Source: Pelagibacteraceae bacterium AG-430-I06 (GTDB lineage Bacteria > Pseudomonadota > Alphaproteobacteria > Pelagibacterales > Pelagibacteraceae). From it: DNA of 64,000 bases. Location of the stretch: assembly GCA_003209895.1 (NCBI GenBank), contig QCOH01000006.1, positions 1 through 64,000 of the forward strand. Reading direction: 5' to 3'. Position numbers and translations under genes: made by a program. A model generated the notes under the pieces. It ran no database searches and was not told where the DNA came from. It was given only the letters and a program-made list of their open reading frames with translations. Below are positions 53,970 through 63,194 of the stretch, one piece after another. Within the stretch, counting starts at the first letter, position 1. Every line of letters starts with the position of its first letter.

Positions 53970-56249
53970 ATGAAATTTTTAAATATTTTATTAATTTTTT
54001 TCTTACTGACCACAAACTTATTAGCAAATCAAAATCAGGATTTAGAAAAGGCATTTAAAGAGTATAAAAAAAGTATAGAAACAATACATGGCAAAATAAA
54101 AAAATTCAAAACTTCTAATTCAAAAGAGGCTAAGATAATTGATGAAAGTATTAAAGAAATACAAACATTAACAGATTACTCACTTAAAAATTTAGACATA
54201 ACTAAACAAGATGCTTTGATTAATTCACTAAAAGCGATTGATAATTATTTAAGTGATATCTCAAAATTTGTCCCACAAGAATTTTCGAGAGAAGCTCCCA
54301 ATACTCAAGCAAACTCAATTGACGAAAAATCATTAAAAAAAATGGTATCGTTTGCATCTACAATGCAAAGTAAAAAAAATAATAAAAATAAAGATTTAAT
54401 GAAAACTTATAACGCTTTAGAAAAAAAAGGCTTTGATATTTCAAAAACAAATGAAAAATTAAATTCAATAAAAAATGTTTCATTAGTAGATACCAAAAAA
54501 AGAGTAGAGGATATCTTTGAAAAACCTGAATTTATAAGCAAAGAAGTTAATGAAACAAGATTGTCAGATTTTGCTACCGCAAGAGTTCTTCAAAAATTTG
54601 ATTTTAGTTGGGAGAAAAATAATTTTAGAATTTCAGTTGGTAAACCTGTCGATGAGGCTTTAGGGGTTAAAAAAACTGTTTTTGATGAAGCTATAAAATT
54701 TGGATTTTCTGAAGAAAAAGCTAATCTTATTTCCAATAACGCATATTCTGCATATTACGATATGTATTTTCATGCTGACGAAGTTTCAGAAAAGGTAAGA
54801 GCTGCAGGCGGCAGTTGGGAGGAAGCCGACAAAGCATTAGAGAATTGGTTATTAGATGATAAAAATCGATATAAGGAATGGGCTCTCAATTTGTATGATT
54901 TAAATGATTTAGAAGAGGATAAATATTTGCCCGATCCTAAAGCACTAAAAGATTGGTTTAACAGAATCGGAAATAAAGAAGTGAAAGCTTATCAAATTTC
55001 AAAAGATAGAATTGAAAAAGAAGCCATGGCAAGAACTATTGATTATTTGACCCAAGATTTTATTGATGGACAGAAAGCATCCGCAGAAAGTGATCCTTAT
55101 AAAGAAGCAGATGAAGTTTTTAATTTTGTAAAAGAAATGGCTATAGAAAAAGGTTTTAGTACAGATGAGGCCGAAATTATAAGTGAAAATGCAAAATCAA
55201 AATATTTGGATATTTGGTTGGATGCTACTTTAGAGATGGAAAAAGTTCTCGCATCTGGCAAAGGTTATGATGTTGCCGATAAAGCGGTAGAAAAATGGGC
55301 CATGACAAATGAAAACAAATACGGGAAATGGTTTGAAGCTTGGGGGGAACCAGAGAACCCTGATAAAGACTGGATACCTAATAAAGAAAATTTTGGTAAG
55401 TATCTTGATGATTTAAAAGGCAAAACTATTGAAAGAGTAGAAATATCAGATAGCAGAAAAGATATAGAGATTAGCATGAAAGTTTATGAGAACATTAATT
55501 ACAATAACAAACTACAACAGTGGGAAGGTGATGTTTTTAAAGAGGCCAATCAGGTTGCCGATGCTTTCTATAATAGGGCATTAAATGATTTAGAGCTATC
55601 ACAGAGTGAGGCTAACAAAATCAAGCAGAACGCATATAATACTTATGTTGATACTTGGTACGAAGGAACTTATGTATCAGAAGAAGTCAGATATAGAGGA
55701 GGCTCCTGGGAAGATGCAGACAAAGCTGTAGAAAGTTGGTTTCAAAAAAGTAAATACAAAGATTTTTGGGAAAAAAATGAGAAAAATTACGGAATTAAAA
55801 TTGAGGAAGATGATCTAGGAAAAATTACAGTTATTGTTCAACCAATTGAAGAAATTTATCTAACACCAAAACCAATGCTAACTAAAAAAGAACCAATAGA
55901 GCCTCAAAAACCAAAAGTTGATGATGTAAAAAAAGAGCTTGTAGATACTGATATTGGAATTGATAAAGGTGATTTAAAAGCAGCACAAGAGAGTTTACCT
56001 GATGGAAATACTTTGGCTGAAATTCAAGGAGAAATTAAGGAATTAAATATCTACGGAGAAGTTATGGCGAGCGCTGAAGCACTAACCTCTGTCCAAGAAG
56101 CTGCTAGAGACGCAGCCGCAGCTGCTGGTCAAGCCAAAGCTGCAGCAAGTGAAGCAGCTGCTCCACAAGGCGAAGGATCAGGAATTCCTAACCAAGCTGC
56201 TAATGGAAAAGCAAGTGACACACCCCATCAAGCAAGTAATGACGATTAA
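53970..56249 (+). CDS. Large exported protein with three repeats of an unrecognised module
   Basis: A 759-residue protein with a signal peptide (first 20 residues, ending TTNLLAN). Residues 21-200 are charged, coiled-coil-like. Three related modules follow at about 237-306, 382-455 and 525-600. Each has a helical GFSxEEAxxISxNAxSxYxD core, then a GGSWExADKAxExW motif and an aromatic end (YKEW, YGKW, YKDFW). The spacers contain LPDPKALKDWF or IPNKENFGKYL. The C-terminus (about 708-759) is alanine-rich and ends in a low-complexity GEGSG/NQAANG tail. No known domain is recognised. A periplasmic or surface binding role is possible. Confidence 0.75.
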   Translation: MKFLNILLIFFLLTTNLLANQNQDLEKAFKEYKKSIETIHGKIKKFKTSNSKEAKIIDESIKEIQTLTDYSLKNLDITKQDALINSLKAIDNYLSDISKFVPQEFSREAPNTQANSIDEKSLKKMVSFASTMQSKKNNKNKDLMKTYNALEKKGFDISKTNEKLNSIKNVSLVDTKKRVEDIFEKPEFISKEVNETRLSDFATARVLQKFDFSWEKNNFRISVGKPVDEALGVKKTVFDEAIKFGFSEEKANLISNNAYSAYYDMYFHADEVSEKVRAAGGSWEEADKALENWLLDDKNRYKEWALNLYDLNDLEEDKYLPDPKALKDWFNRIGNKEVKAYQISKDRIEKEAMARTIDYLTQDFIDGQKASAESDPYKEADEVFNFVKEMAIEKGFSTDEAEIISENAKSKYLDIWLDATLEMEKVLASGKGYDVADKAVEKWAMTNENKYGKWFEAWGEPENPDKDWIPNKENFGKYLDDLKGKTIERVEISDSRKDIEISMKVYENINYNNKLQQWEGDVFKEANQVADAFYNRALNDLELSQSEANKIKQNAYNTYVDTWYEGTYVSEEVRYRGGSWEDADKAVESWFQKSKYKDFWEKNEKNYGIKIEEDDLGKITVIVQPIEEIYLTPKPMLTKKEPIEPQKPKVDDVKKELVDTDIGIDKGDLKAAQESLPDGNTLAEIQGEIKELNIYGEVMASAEALTSVQEAARDAAAAAGQAKAAASEAAAPQGEGSGIPNQAANGKASDTPHQASNDD

Positions 56250-56354
56250 TTATAATTAATAAACAAATTACTTGTATCTATAGGTGAATTTAATTAAACA
56301 CTTAAAAATAATAATTTTGACAGTTTAGTTATAGAGAGCTAAAAAAGTTAATAA

Positions 56355-56439
56355 GGGCAAGTGGCGGAATTGGTATACGCGCTAGTCTTAGGAACTAGTG
56401 CCGCAAGGCTTAAGAGTTCGAGTCTCTTCTTGCCCACCA
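56355..56439 (+). tRNA. tRNA-Leu (anticodon UAG)
   Basis: 85 bases including an encoded CCA. The acceptor stem is GGGCAAG (56355-56361) with CTTGCCC (56429-56435), discriminator A. The anticodon stem CTAGT/ACTAG encloses loop CTTAGGA with anticodon TAG. A long variable arm (TGCCGCAAGGCTT region) and T-arm GAGTTCGAGTCTC identify a class II tRNA-Leu. The trigger factor gene starts seven bases after the CCA. Confidence 0.97.
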
Positions 56440-56446
56440 TAGAATT

Positions 56447-57793
56447 ATGAAAGTAAAAGTAACTTCAAAAAAGGGTCTTAAAACCAGTTTATCTGTTTTA
56501 GTTGACAAAAAAATAATACAAAACAAATTAGATGAAAAACTAGAAGAACTTAAAGACAAAGTCCATCTTAAAGGTTTTAGACCTGGCAAAGTTCCTCCGC
56601 AAGTCATAAAGAATCAGTTTGGTAAAGCAATTTATGGTGAAGTTATAGACAAAATTTTAAAAGAGACGTCAACAAAAGCAATTGAAGAAAACAAGCTCAA
56701 AGTAGCCGGGCAACCAAAAATTGATCTAAAAACATTTGGAGAAGGTAAAAATCTTGATTACACGATTGAAGTCGAGACTTTGCCAGAAGTCAAACTTAAA
56801 TCTTTAGATAGTATTAAATTTGTAGATTATGAAATTTCAGTTGATCAAAGCACTATAGACAAAAGGATTGATGAAATATCAAAAAGTCAACAAAATTTTT
56901 CTGATAAGTCAAAATCTGAAGTAGCAAAAAACGGTGATATGGTTATTTTTGATTACAATGCAAAAATCAATGGAAAAAGTTTTGAAGGTGGAGATGGAAA
57001 AAATTTACAGATTGTTCTCGGCAGAGACTTATTTATCAAAGGCTTTGATAATCAACTTATTGGAGTTAAAATTAATGAGAGCAAAGTTGTTAAAGTTAAA
57101 CTTCCACCAAATTACCCAAAAAAAGAATTAGCAAATCAAAATGCTGAATTTAATTGTAAAATTAATAATTTGAAAAAACCTATTGAAACAAAAATCGATG
57201 ATGATTTTGCAAAAAAAATCGGTGCAAAAGATTTAAAAGATTTAAAAGATTTGGTAAAAAAACAAATCACCGGTGAATACAAGAGGAGTTTAGATTCATT
57301 AACAAAAAAAAATTTGTTGGATCAGATAGAAAAATTACACACTTTAGATTTACCACCAAACCTTGTCAACCAGGAGACTAAAATTCTTACACAAAATCTT
57401 AAAAAAGAAGATATTGAAAAAAATAAAGAAAAAAACGAAAAAATAGCAAAATCCAGAATTAAAATTGGAATAATCCTAAATGAAATAGCAGAAAAAAATA
57501 ATCTGAAAGTAAACGATGAAGAAATTAAAAATGAAATACAAAAGCAAATTAGAAGTATGCCCGGACAAGAAAAAATGATTATGGATTATTATAAAAAAAA
57601 TTCAAATGCAGCCGCAAGTCTTAAAGGAGCACTATATGAAGAAAAAATCATAGATCTTTTAAGAAAAAAAAGTAAATCAACCAAAAAAACTGTTAGCCTC
57701 TCCGAAGCAGAAGAAATAATTAAAAAAAATGCTAATTCTAATCAAGTAGAGACAAAAACCGTAAAAAATCCAAAAAATAAAAAGAAAAAATAA
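56447..57793 (+). CDS. tig: Trigger factor
   Basis: A 448-residue ribosome-bound chaperone and peptidyl-prolyl isomerase. The N-terminal ribosome-binding loop contains GFRPGKVPP, the FKBP-type PPIase domain lies in the middle (NGDMVIFDYNAKING), and the C-terminal helical arms are lysine-rich. It starts seven bases after tRNA-Leu with no ribosome-binding site, so its mRNA 5' end may be created by tRNA processing. First gene of tig-clpP-clpX-lon. Confidence 0.95.
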   Translation: MKVKVTSKKGLKTSLSVLVDKKIIQNKLDEKLEELKDKVHLKGFRPGKVPPQVIKNQFGKAIYGEVIDKILKETSTKAIEENKLKVAGQPKIDLKTFGEGKNLDYTIEVETLPEVKLKSLDSIKFVDYEISVDQSTIDKRIDEISKSQQNFSDKSKSEVAKNGDMVIFDYNAKINGKSFEGGDGKNLQIVLGRDLFIKGFDNQLIGVKINESKVVKVKLPPNYPKKELANQNAEFNCKINNLKKPIETKIDDDFAKKIGAKDLKDLKDLVKKQITGEYKRSLDSLTKKNLLDQIEKLHTLDLPPNLVNQETKILTQNLKKEDIEKNKEKNEKIAKSRIKIGIILNEIAEKNNLKVNDEEIKNEIQKQIRSMPGQEKMIMDYYKKNSNAAASLKGALYEEKIIDLLRKKSKSTKKTVSLSEAEEIIKKNANSNQVETKTVKNPKNKKKK

Positions 57794-57839
57794 AAAAAAT
57801 TAGCAAAATCTTTATTTAAAATGTATAAGCGATATTGCT

Positions 57840-58451
57840 ATGATTCGTAAAATTGAAGAACAATTAAATAACCTCATACCAATGGTTGTTGAGCAAACTA
57901 CTAAAGGTGAGCGAGCATACGATATATATTCAAGACTTTTAAAAGAGAGAATTGTTTTTTTAGTTGGAGGCGTAAACGACAATGTAGCTTCATTAGTTAC
58001 TGCACAATTACTTTTTTTAGAGTCAGAAAATCCAAAAAAAGAAATATTTTTTTATATTAATAGCCCTGGTGGACTAGTAACTTCTGGTCTTGGTATCTAC
58101 GATACTATGCAATATATTAAATCTCCTGTATCAACATTGTGCATTGGACAAGCATCATCGATGGGCTCTTTCTTACTGGCAGCAGGAGAAAAAGGTAAGA
58201 GATTTTCACTTCCAAACTCTAGAATAATGGTGCACCAACCCTCAGCGGGATTTCAAGGACAAGCAACAGATATACAAATTCATGCCAAAGAAATTTTGTC
58301 TTTAAAAGAAAGATTAAATAAAATCTATTCCAAGCATACAGGAAAATCTGTTAAAGAAATTTCATCAGCCCTTGAAAGAGATAAATTTATGACCGCAGAA
58401 GAGGCAAAAGATTTTGGATTGATAGATAAAGTTGTTGAGAAAAGAAATTAA
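57840..58451 (+). CDS. clpP: ATP-dependent Clp protease proteolytic subunit
   Basis: A 203-residue serine protease. The nucleophile is Ser107 in [14 protein letters not shown], the histidine is His132 in MVHQPSAG, and the acid is in the [11 protein letters not shown] region. [13 protein letters not shown] is the conserved handle-side motif. It forms the two-ring proteolytic chamber used by ClpX encoded next. Confidence 0.97.
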   Translation: MIRKIEEQLNNLIPMVVEQTTKGERAYDIYSRLLKERIVFLVGGVNDNVASLVTAQLLFLESENPKKEIFFYINSPGGLVTSGLGIYDTMQYIKSPVSTLCIGQASSMGSFLLAAGEKGKRFSLPNSRIMVHQPSAGFQGQATDIQIHAKEILSLKERLNKIYSKHTGKSVKEISSALERDKFMTAEEAKDFGLIDKVVEKRN

Positions 58452-58531
58452 TACACAATATATAGACTTAGGCACAACTTACGCTTGCTTTAGTCAACAC
58501 CAACATTTAAATTAATTGAAAGTGATTCGAT

Positions 58532-59785
58532 ATGTCAGACAAAAATAATAAAAATATACTCTATTGTTCATTTTGCGGTAAAAGCCAGCACGAAGTAAAA
58601 AAACTTATCGCTGGACCTACAGTTTTTATTTGCGATGAATGCGTAGAACTTTGTATGGACATTATTAAAGAGGAAAACAAGACTTCTTTAATCAAACACC
58701 AAGAAGGAGTTCCTACTCCAAAAGAAATTTGTAAGATTTTAGATGATTATGTTATTGGACAATCTTTCGCTAAAGAAGTCTTATCTGTAGCAGTTCATAA
58801 TCATTATAAGAGACTCAACCATGAGTCTAAAACAAACAAAGATGTTGAACTATCAAAATCAAATATATTACTTGTAGGCCCAACAGGATGTGGAAAAACT
58901 CTTTTGGCACAAACTTTAGCTAGAATTTTAGATGTACCTTTTACTATGGCTGATGCAACGACTTTAACAGAAGCTGGGTACGTTGGTGAAGATGTAGAAA
59001 ATATAATTTTAAAACTTCTTCAAGCTGCCGATTATAACGTTGAGAAAGCCCAAAGAGGCATAGTCTATATTGATGAAGTTGATAAAATTAGTAGAAAATC
59101 TGAAAACCCATCAATTACAAGAGATGTATCAGGAGAGGGAGTTCAACAAGCATTATTAAAAATAATGGAGGGTACTATAGCGAGTGTTCCACCCCAAGGT
59201 GGAAGAAAACACCCTCAACAAGAATTTTTACAAGTAGATACAACTAATATTTTATTTATTTGTGGCGGTGCCTTTGCAGGACTGGACAAGGTTATTGAGA
59301 GTAGAGGAAAAGGAACTTCTATAGGATTTGAAGCAAAAGTAAAAAGCTACGAAGACAAATCTGTTTCAGAGATAATTACAAAACTGGAACCAGAAGATTT
59401 AATTAAATACGGCCTTATACCGGAATTTGTTGGAAGAATGCCAATATTAGCTACATTAAAAGACTTGGATGAAAAATCATTGGTAAGAATTTTAAAAGAA
59501 CCAAAAAATTCTCTCCTCAAGCAATACAAAAGGCTCTTTGAATTTGAGAATGTTGAATTAGAATTTAGAGAAGATGCTTTACAAGAAATAGCAAAAAGGG
59601 CTATTAATAAAAAAACAGGTGCCAGGGGTTTAAGATCTATATTAGAATCGATATTGTTAAAGACAATGTTTTCATTACCAGATATGGAGAACGTAGAGTC
59701 CGTGACTGTTGATAAAACAGTAGTAAAAGGCAAGACTGAACCAATTATTACTTATTCAAAAAACAAATCTACATCTGTTGCATAA
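58532..59785 (+). CDS. clpX: ClpX ATPase, unfoldase subunit of ClpXP
   Basis: A 417-residue AAA+ protein. The N-terminal zinc domain has four cysteines (YCSFCGKS and CDECVELC), Walker A is GPTGCGKT, Walker [10 protein letters not shown], and the pore loop region GYVGEDVE is present. It selects and unfolds substrates for ClpP. An 80-base gap separates it from clpP. Confidence 0.97.
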   Translation: MSDKNNKNILYCSFCGKSQHEVKKLIAGPTVFICDECVELCMDIIKEENKTSLIKHQEGVPTPKEICKILDDYVIGQSFAKEVLSVAVHNHYKRLNHESKTNKDVELSKSNILLVGPTGCGKTLLAQTLARILDVPFTMADATTLTEAGYVGEDVENIILKLLQAADYNVEKAQRGIVYIDEVDKISRKSENPSITRDVSGEGVQQALLKIMEGTIASVPPQGGRKHPQQEFLQVDTTNILFICGGAFAGLDKVIESRGKGTSIGFEAKVKSYEDKSVSEIITKLEPEDLIKYGLIPEFVGRMPILATLKDLDEKSLVRILKEPKNSLLKQYKRLFEFENVELEFREDALQEIAKRAINKKTGARGLRSILESILLKTMFSLPDMENVESVTVDKTVVKGKTEPIITYSKNKSTSVA

Positions 59786-59827
59786 ATAATTCTCTAAAAA
59801 TAAATTTTAACTGCGCTATAATTTTCA

Positions 59828-59856
59828 CTTGAAATAGTTGCTTTAAATGCCATATT
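59828..59856 (+). promoter_or_regulatory. lon: Heat-shock (RpoH-like) promoter of lon
   Basis: CTTGAAA (59828-59834) and CCATATT (59850-59856) are spaced as in sigma-32 promoters. Transcription would begin next to the lon ATG at 59863, giving a leaderless or nearly leaderless mRNA. Confidence 0.5.
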
Positions 59857-59862
59857 AGATTT

Positions 59863-62244
59863 ATGTTATCTGATAATAAAAAGCCACTTTTACCATTAAG
59901 AGATATAGTTATATTCCCGTCAGTTGTAGTACCACTTTTTGTCGGTAGAAGAAAATCTATTAGAGCCTTAGAAGAAGTTATGAAAACTGATAAATCTATA
60001 ATTTTGGTAACTCAGAAAAATTCTGAAGTTGATGACCCACAGGAAAAAGATATTTATTCTTTCGGTTGTTTAAGTAAAATACTTCAATTGTTAAAGCTAC
60101 CAGATGGAACAGTAAAAGTCTTAGTCGAGGGAATAAGGAGAGTAAAAATTAAGGAAATTAGTGACGAATATAAAAAATACTTAAGCTGCAATACTGAAAA
60201 CATAGATAGCGAAAAAGAAACTGAAGAAAATAAAGCTTATGCCATTAGTTTAATAAAGAAGTTTGAAAAACTATCAAACTTAGCAAAAAAAGACTCTTTA
60301 GATTTAGTTAAAAACTTAAAATCATTAAAAAATGCAGAACAAATTTCTGACAATATAGCCTCAAACTTAAACATACCTATTAATGAGAAGCAATTTTTGC
60401 TTGAGATAAATAGTTTAAAGAAAAGATTAGAAAAAATTTTTGAAATTCTTGAAAAAGAAACTAGTGTAATTAGCATGGAAAAAAGAATTAGAGGTCGAGT
60501 AAAAAATCAAATGGAAAAAACTCAAAGAGAATATTATTTGAACGAACAATTAAAAGCGATTCAAAAAGAGCTTGGTGAAATTGAAGACGGTAAAGATGAA
60601 ATATCAAATCTCTCAAAGTCAATAACTAAAGCTAAAATGACGAAAGATGCTGAAACTAAATGTTTAGCTGAATTAAGAAAGCTTAAGGCGATGAGCCCAA
60701 TGTCAGCAGAAGCAACGGTAGTAAGGAATTACTTAGATTGGATGATAGATCTTCCATGGAGCAACAAAAGCAAAATTATAAAAGATTTAAATGCAGCCCA
60801 AAAAATATTAGACGAAGATCATTATGGCTTAGAAAAAGTTAAAGAAAGAATCATTGAATTTTTAGCAGTTCAAAAAAGAATAGAAAAACTTAGAGGACCA
60901 ATTCTGTGTTTAGTTGGCCCACCTGGTGTAGGAAAAACTTCTTTAGGTAAATCTATTGCAAGGGCAACCGGTAGAAAATTTGTCAGAATTTCTCTTGGAG
61001 GAATTAGAGATGAAGCTGAAATAAGAGGTCACAGAAGAACGTATATTGGTTCTTTACCCGGAAAAATTATTCAGATGATGAAAAAAGCAGGAACAAAAAA
61101 TCCTCTATTTTTACTTGATGAAATTGACAAAGTCGGAAGCGACTACAGGGGCGACCCATCATCAGCATTACTAGAGGCATTGGATCCAGAACAAAACAAA
61201 CAATTTAATGATCATTATTTAGAAGTTGATTATGATTTATCCGATGTGATGTTTGTAACTACTGCAAACACTCTTAATATTTTACCTCCATTACTAGATA
61301 GAATGGAAATTATAAGATTACCTGGATACACTGAGGATGAAAAAACAAACATAGCCCAAAAATTTCTTATCCCTAAACAAAGTAAGGATAACGGATTAAA
61401 AAATGATGAATGGAAAGTTTCTCCAGAGGTTGTAAAAAAAATTATAAGGGATTACACAAGAGAGTCTGGAGTAAGAAATTTAGAAAGAGAAATTTCTAAA
61501 ATCGCAAGAAAAATGGTTAAAAAAATTGACTCAAGTGAAAAAGTTAATCGTGAATTATTAGAAAAAGATTTAAATAATTATTTAGGTATAAAAAAATTCA
61601 ACTACGGTGAAATCGAAAACGAGAATAAAATTGGAGTTTCAACCGGTTTGGCCTGGACTGAAGTTGGGGGCGAAATATTAAAGATAGAGTCTGTGAACAT
61701 GCCCGGCAAAGGAAAGATGCAAATTACTGGCAAACTAGGAGAAGTCATGCAAGAGTCAGTAAAAGCAGCTAAGTCATACGTGAGGTCAAAATCACTTGAA
61801 TTTGGAATTATTCCTCCTCTTTTTGAAAAGAAAGATTTTCATATACACGTACCAGAGGGCGCAACACCAAAAGATGGCCCATCTGCAGGTATTGCGATAG
61901 TAACTTCAATAATTTCTTCAATCACAGGTATACCGGTTAACAAAGATGTTGCGATGACCGGAGAAGTAACATTGAGAGGCAATGTTCTTCAAATAGGTGG
62001 ATTGAAAGAAAAATTATTAGCGGCCCACAGAGCAGGTATTAAAAAAGCATTAATTCCAATGGATAATAAAAAAGACTTAGTAGAAATACCAGAGGTCATT
62101 AAAAAAAGTATCGAAATAGTTTGCGTAAATACTGTAGATGAGGTGTTAAAACAGGCTCTAACAAAAGAGTTAAAACCAATCAAATGGGCAGAGATAGATC
62201 CCTCATCAAACAAACAAAAGACGGAAATTACTAGTAGACATTAG
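59863..62244 (+). CDS. lon: ATP-dependent protease Lon (La)
   Basis: A 793-residue AAA+ serine protease with the three standard parts: N-terminal substrate domain (PLLPLRDIVIFPSVVVPLFVGR), AAA+ module with GPPGVGKTS and LFLLDEIDKV, and the protease domain with PKDGPSAGIAIV carrying the catalytic serine and the following lysine in RAGIKKALIP region. It degrades misfolded and regulatory proteins. In many relatives hup follows lon; here the downstream gene is a convergent glycosyltransferase. Confidence 0.97.
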   Translation: MLSDNKKPLLPLRDIVIFPSVVVPLFVGRRKSIRALEEVMKTDKSIILVTQKNSEVDDPQEKDIYSFGCLSKILQLLKLPDGTVKVLVEGIRRVKIKEISDEYKKYLSCNTENIDSEKETEENKAYAISLIKKFEKLSNLAKKDSLDLVKNLKSLKNAEQISDNIASNLNIPINEKQFLLEINSLKKRLEKIFEILEKETSVISMEKRIRGRVKNQMEKTQREYYLNEQLKAIQKELGEIEDGKDEISNLSKSITKAKMTKDAETKCLAELRKLKAMSPMSAEATVVRNYLDWMIDLPWSNKSKIIKDLNAAQKILDEDHYGLEKVKERIIEFLAVQKRIEKLRGPILCLVGPPGVGKTSLGKSIARATGRKFVRISLGGIRDEAEIRGHRRTYIGSLPGKIIQMMKKAGTKNPLFLLDEIDKVGSDYRGDPSSALLEALDPEQNKQFNDHYLEVDYDLSDVMFVTTANTLNILPPLLDRMEIIRLPGYTEDEKTNIAQKFLIPKQSKDNGLKNDEWKVSPEVVKKIIRDYTRESGVRNLEREISKIARKMVKKIDSSEKVNRELLEKDLNNYLGIKKFNYGEIENENKIGVSTGLAWTEVGGEILKIESVNMPGKGKMQITGKLGEVMQESVKAAKSYVRSKSLEFGIIPPLFEKKDFHIHVPEGATPKDGPSAGIAIVTSIISSITGIPVNKDVAMTGEVTLRGNVLQIGGLKEKLLAAHRAGIKKALIPMDNKKDLVEIPEVIKKSIEIVCVNTVDEVLKQALTKELKPIKWAEIDPSSNKQKTEITSRH

Positions 62245-62251
62245 TTTAATT

Positions 62252-63142
62252 TCATTCGACCCAATCTTTATAATTTTCTATATTTTCAATTAAATATTTC
62301 GGTAAAATTCCTCTTTTAGCAATTTCAAGTTTTATTTGTGATTTAAATCTATTTTTATTTTTATCAGAAAAATGATCGTAAAAAACAACTCTATTTTTGA
62401 TAAAGTTTTTCATATCATTTTCTGAAAAATTACTTTTTTCATATTCAAAATGATGAGCAAAGTTAATCATTTTATTGTGTATTTGCTCTGGACTTTTTAT
62501 ATTAGTGAAATGCCATCCACCATCTTTTAAAATACATATATTCTGATATTTTTTTTTTGAAAAAAAGGTGTCAAATCTCCAAAAGGGATATTTCTTGTTT
62601 TTTATATTTCTTAGCCATTGTGGATATAAAAAATTTTTCTTTTTACATGCTTTTGATCCGTACCATAAAAAATTTGGATATAATAAGTTAAATTTGTAAT
62701 AAAAAATTTTTTGTTCAAATAACAAAATGTTATTTTTAATTTTTTCAAATTCTACATTTTCTAAATTAGGTATCTCATCTAAATCAGATAAAATAATCAG
62801 ATCTTCATCGTTTGCATCTCTAATACCATCAGATAAACAATTTCTTTGAAAATTATCTCTAGCCATAGCATTTAGAATTTTTTTATTATTTTTTTCATCT
62901 TGGGAATCCGCATCTAAAATTTTGGATATATTTTTTGGTTCTTTTTCAATATAAAAATAATTGATTTTATTTTTAAATTTTGAGAATTTGTTAATATCGA
63001 AATTTTTGTCTTTAATTTTACCGCTATGTGTAAATTTGCTCTCTGCTACAATAAATTTATCTACGTATTTATTTAATATATTTAGACGAAGATTCAACAT
63101 TTCATCTTCGTCATAATACATAAAACAGTCATAAATTTTCAT
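62252..63142 (-). CDS. Glycosyltransferase family 17 (MGAT3-like)
   Basis: A 296-residue protein with the GT17 pattern: IYDCFMYYDEDEMLNLRLN at the N-terminus, VAESKFTHSG, ARDNFQRNCL and the central LIILSDLDEIPN, which holds the DxD metal site. GGWHFTNI lies downstream. Bacterial members add GlcNAc-like sugars to surface glycans. It converges with lon with only seven bases between stop codons and starts divergently from the epimerase gene. Confidence 0.88.
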   Translation of the reverse strand: MKIYDCFMYYDEDEMLNLRLNILNKYVDKFIVAESKFTHSGKIKDKNFDINKFSKFKNKINYFYIEKEPKNISKILDADSQDEKNNKKILNAMARDNFQRNCLSDGIRDANDEDLIILSDLDEIPNLENVEFEKIKNNILLFEQKIFYYKFNLLYPNFLWYGSKACKKKNFLYPQWLRNIKNKKYPFWRFDTFFSKKKYQNICILKDGGWHFTNIKSPEQIHNKMINFAHHFEYEKSNFSENDMKNFIKNRVVFYDHFSDKNKNRFKSQIKLEIAKRGILPKYLIENIENYKDWVE

Positions 63143-63194
63143 AATTATTTGAATAAAAGTAAGATATAATATATCAAATTATCTAAATAAAATT

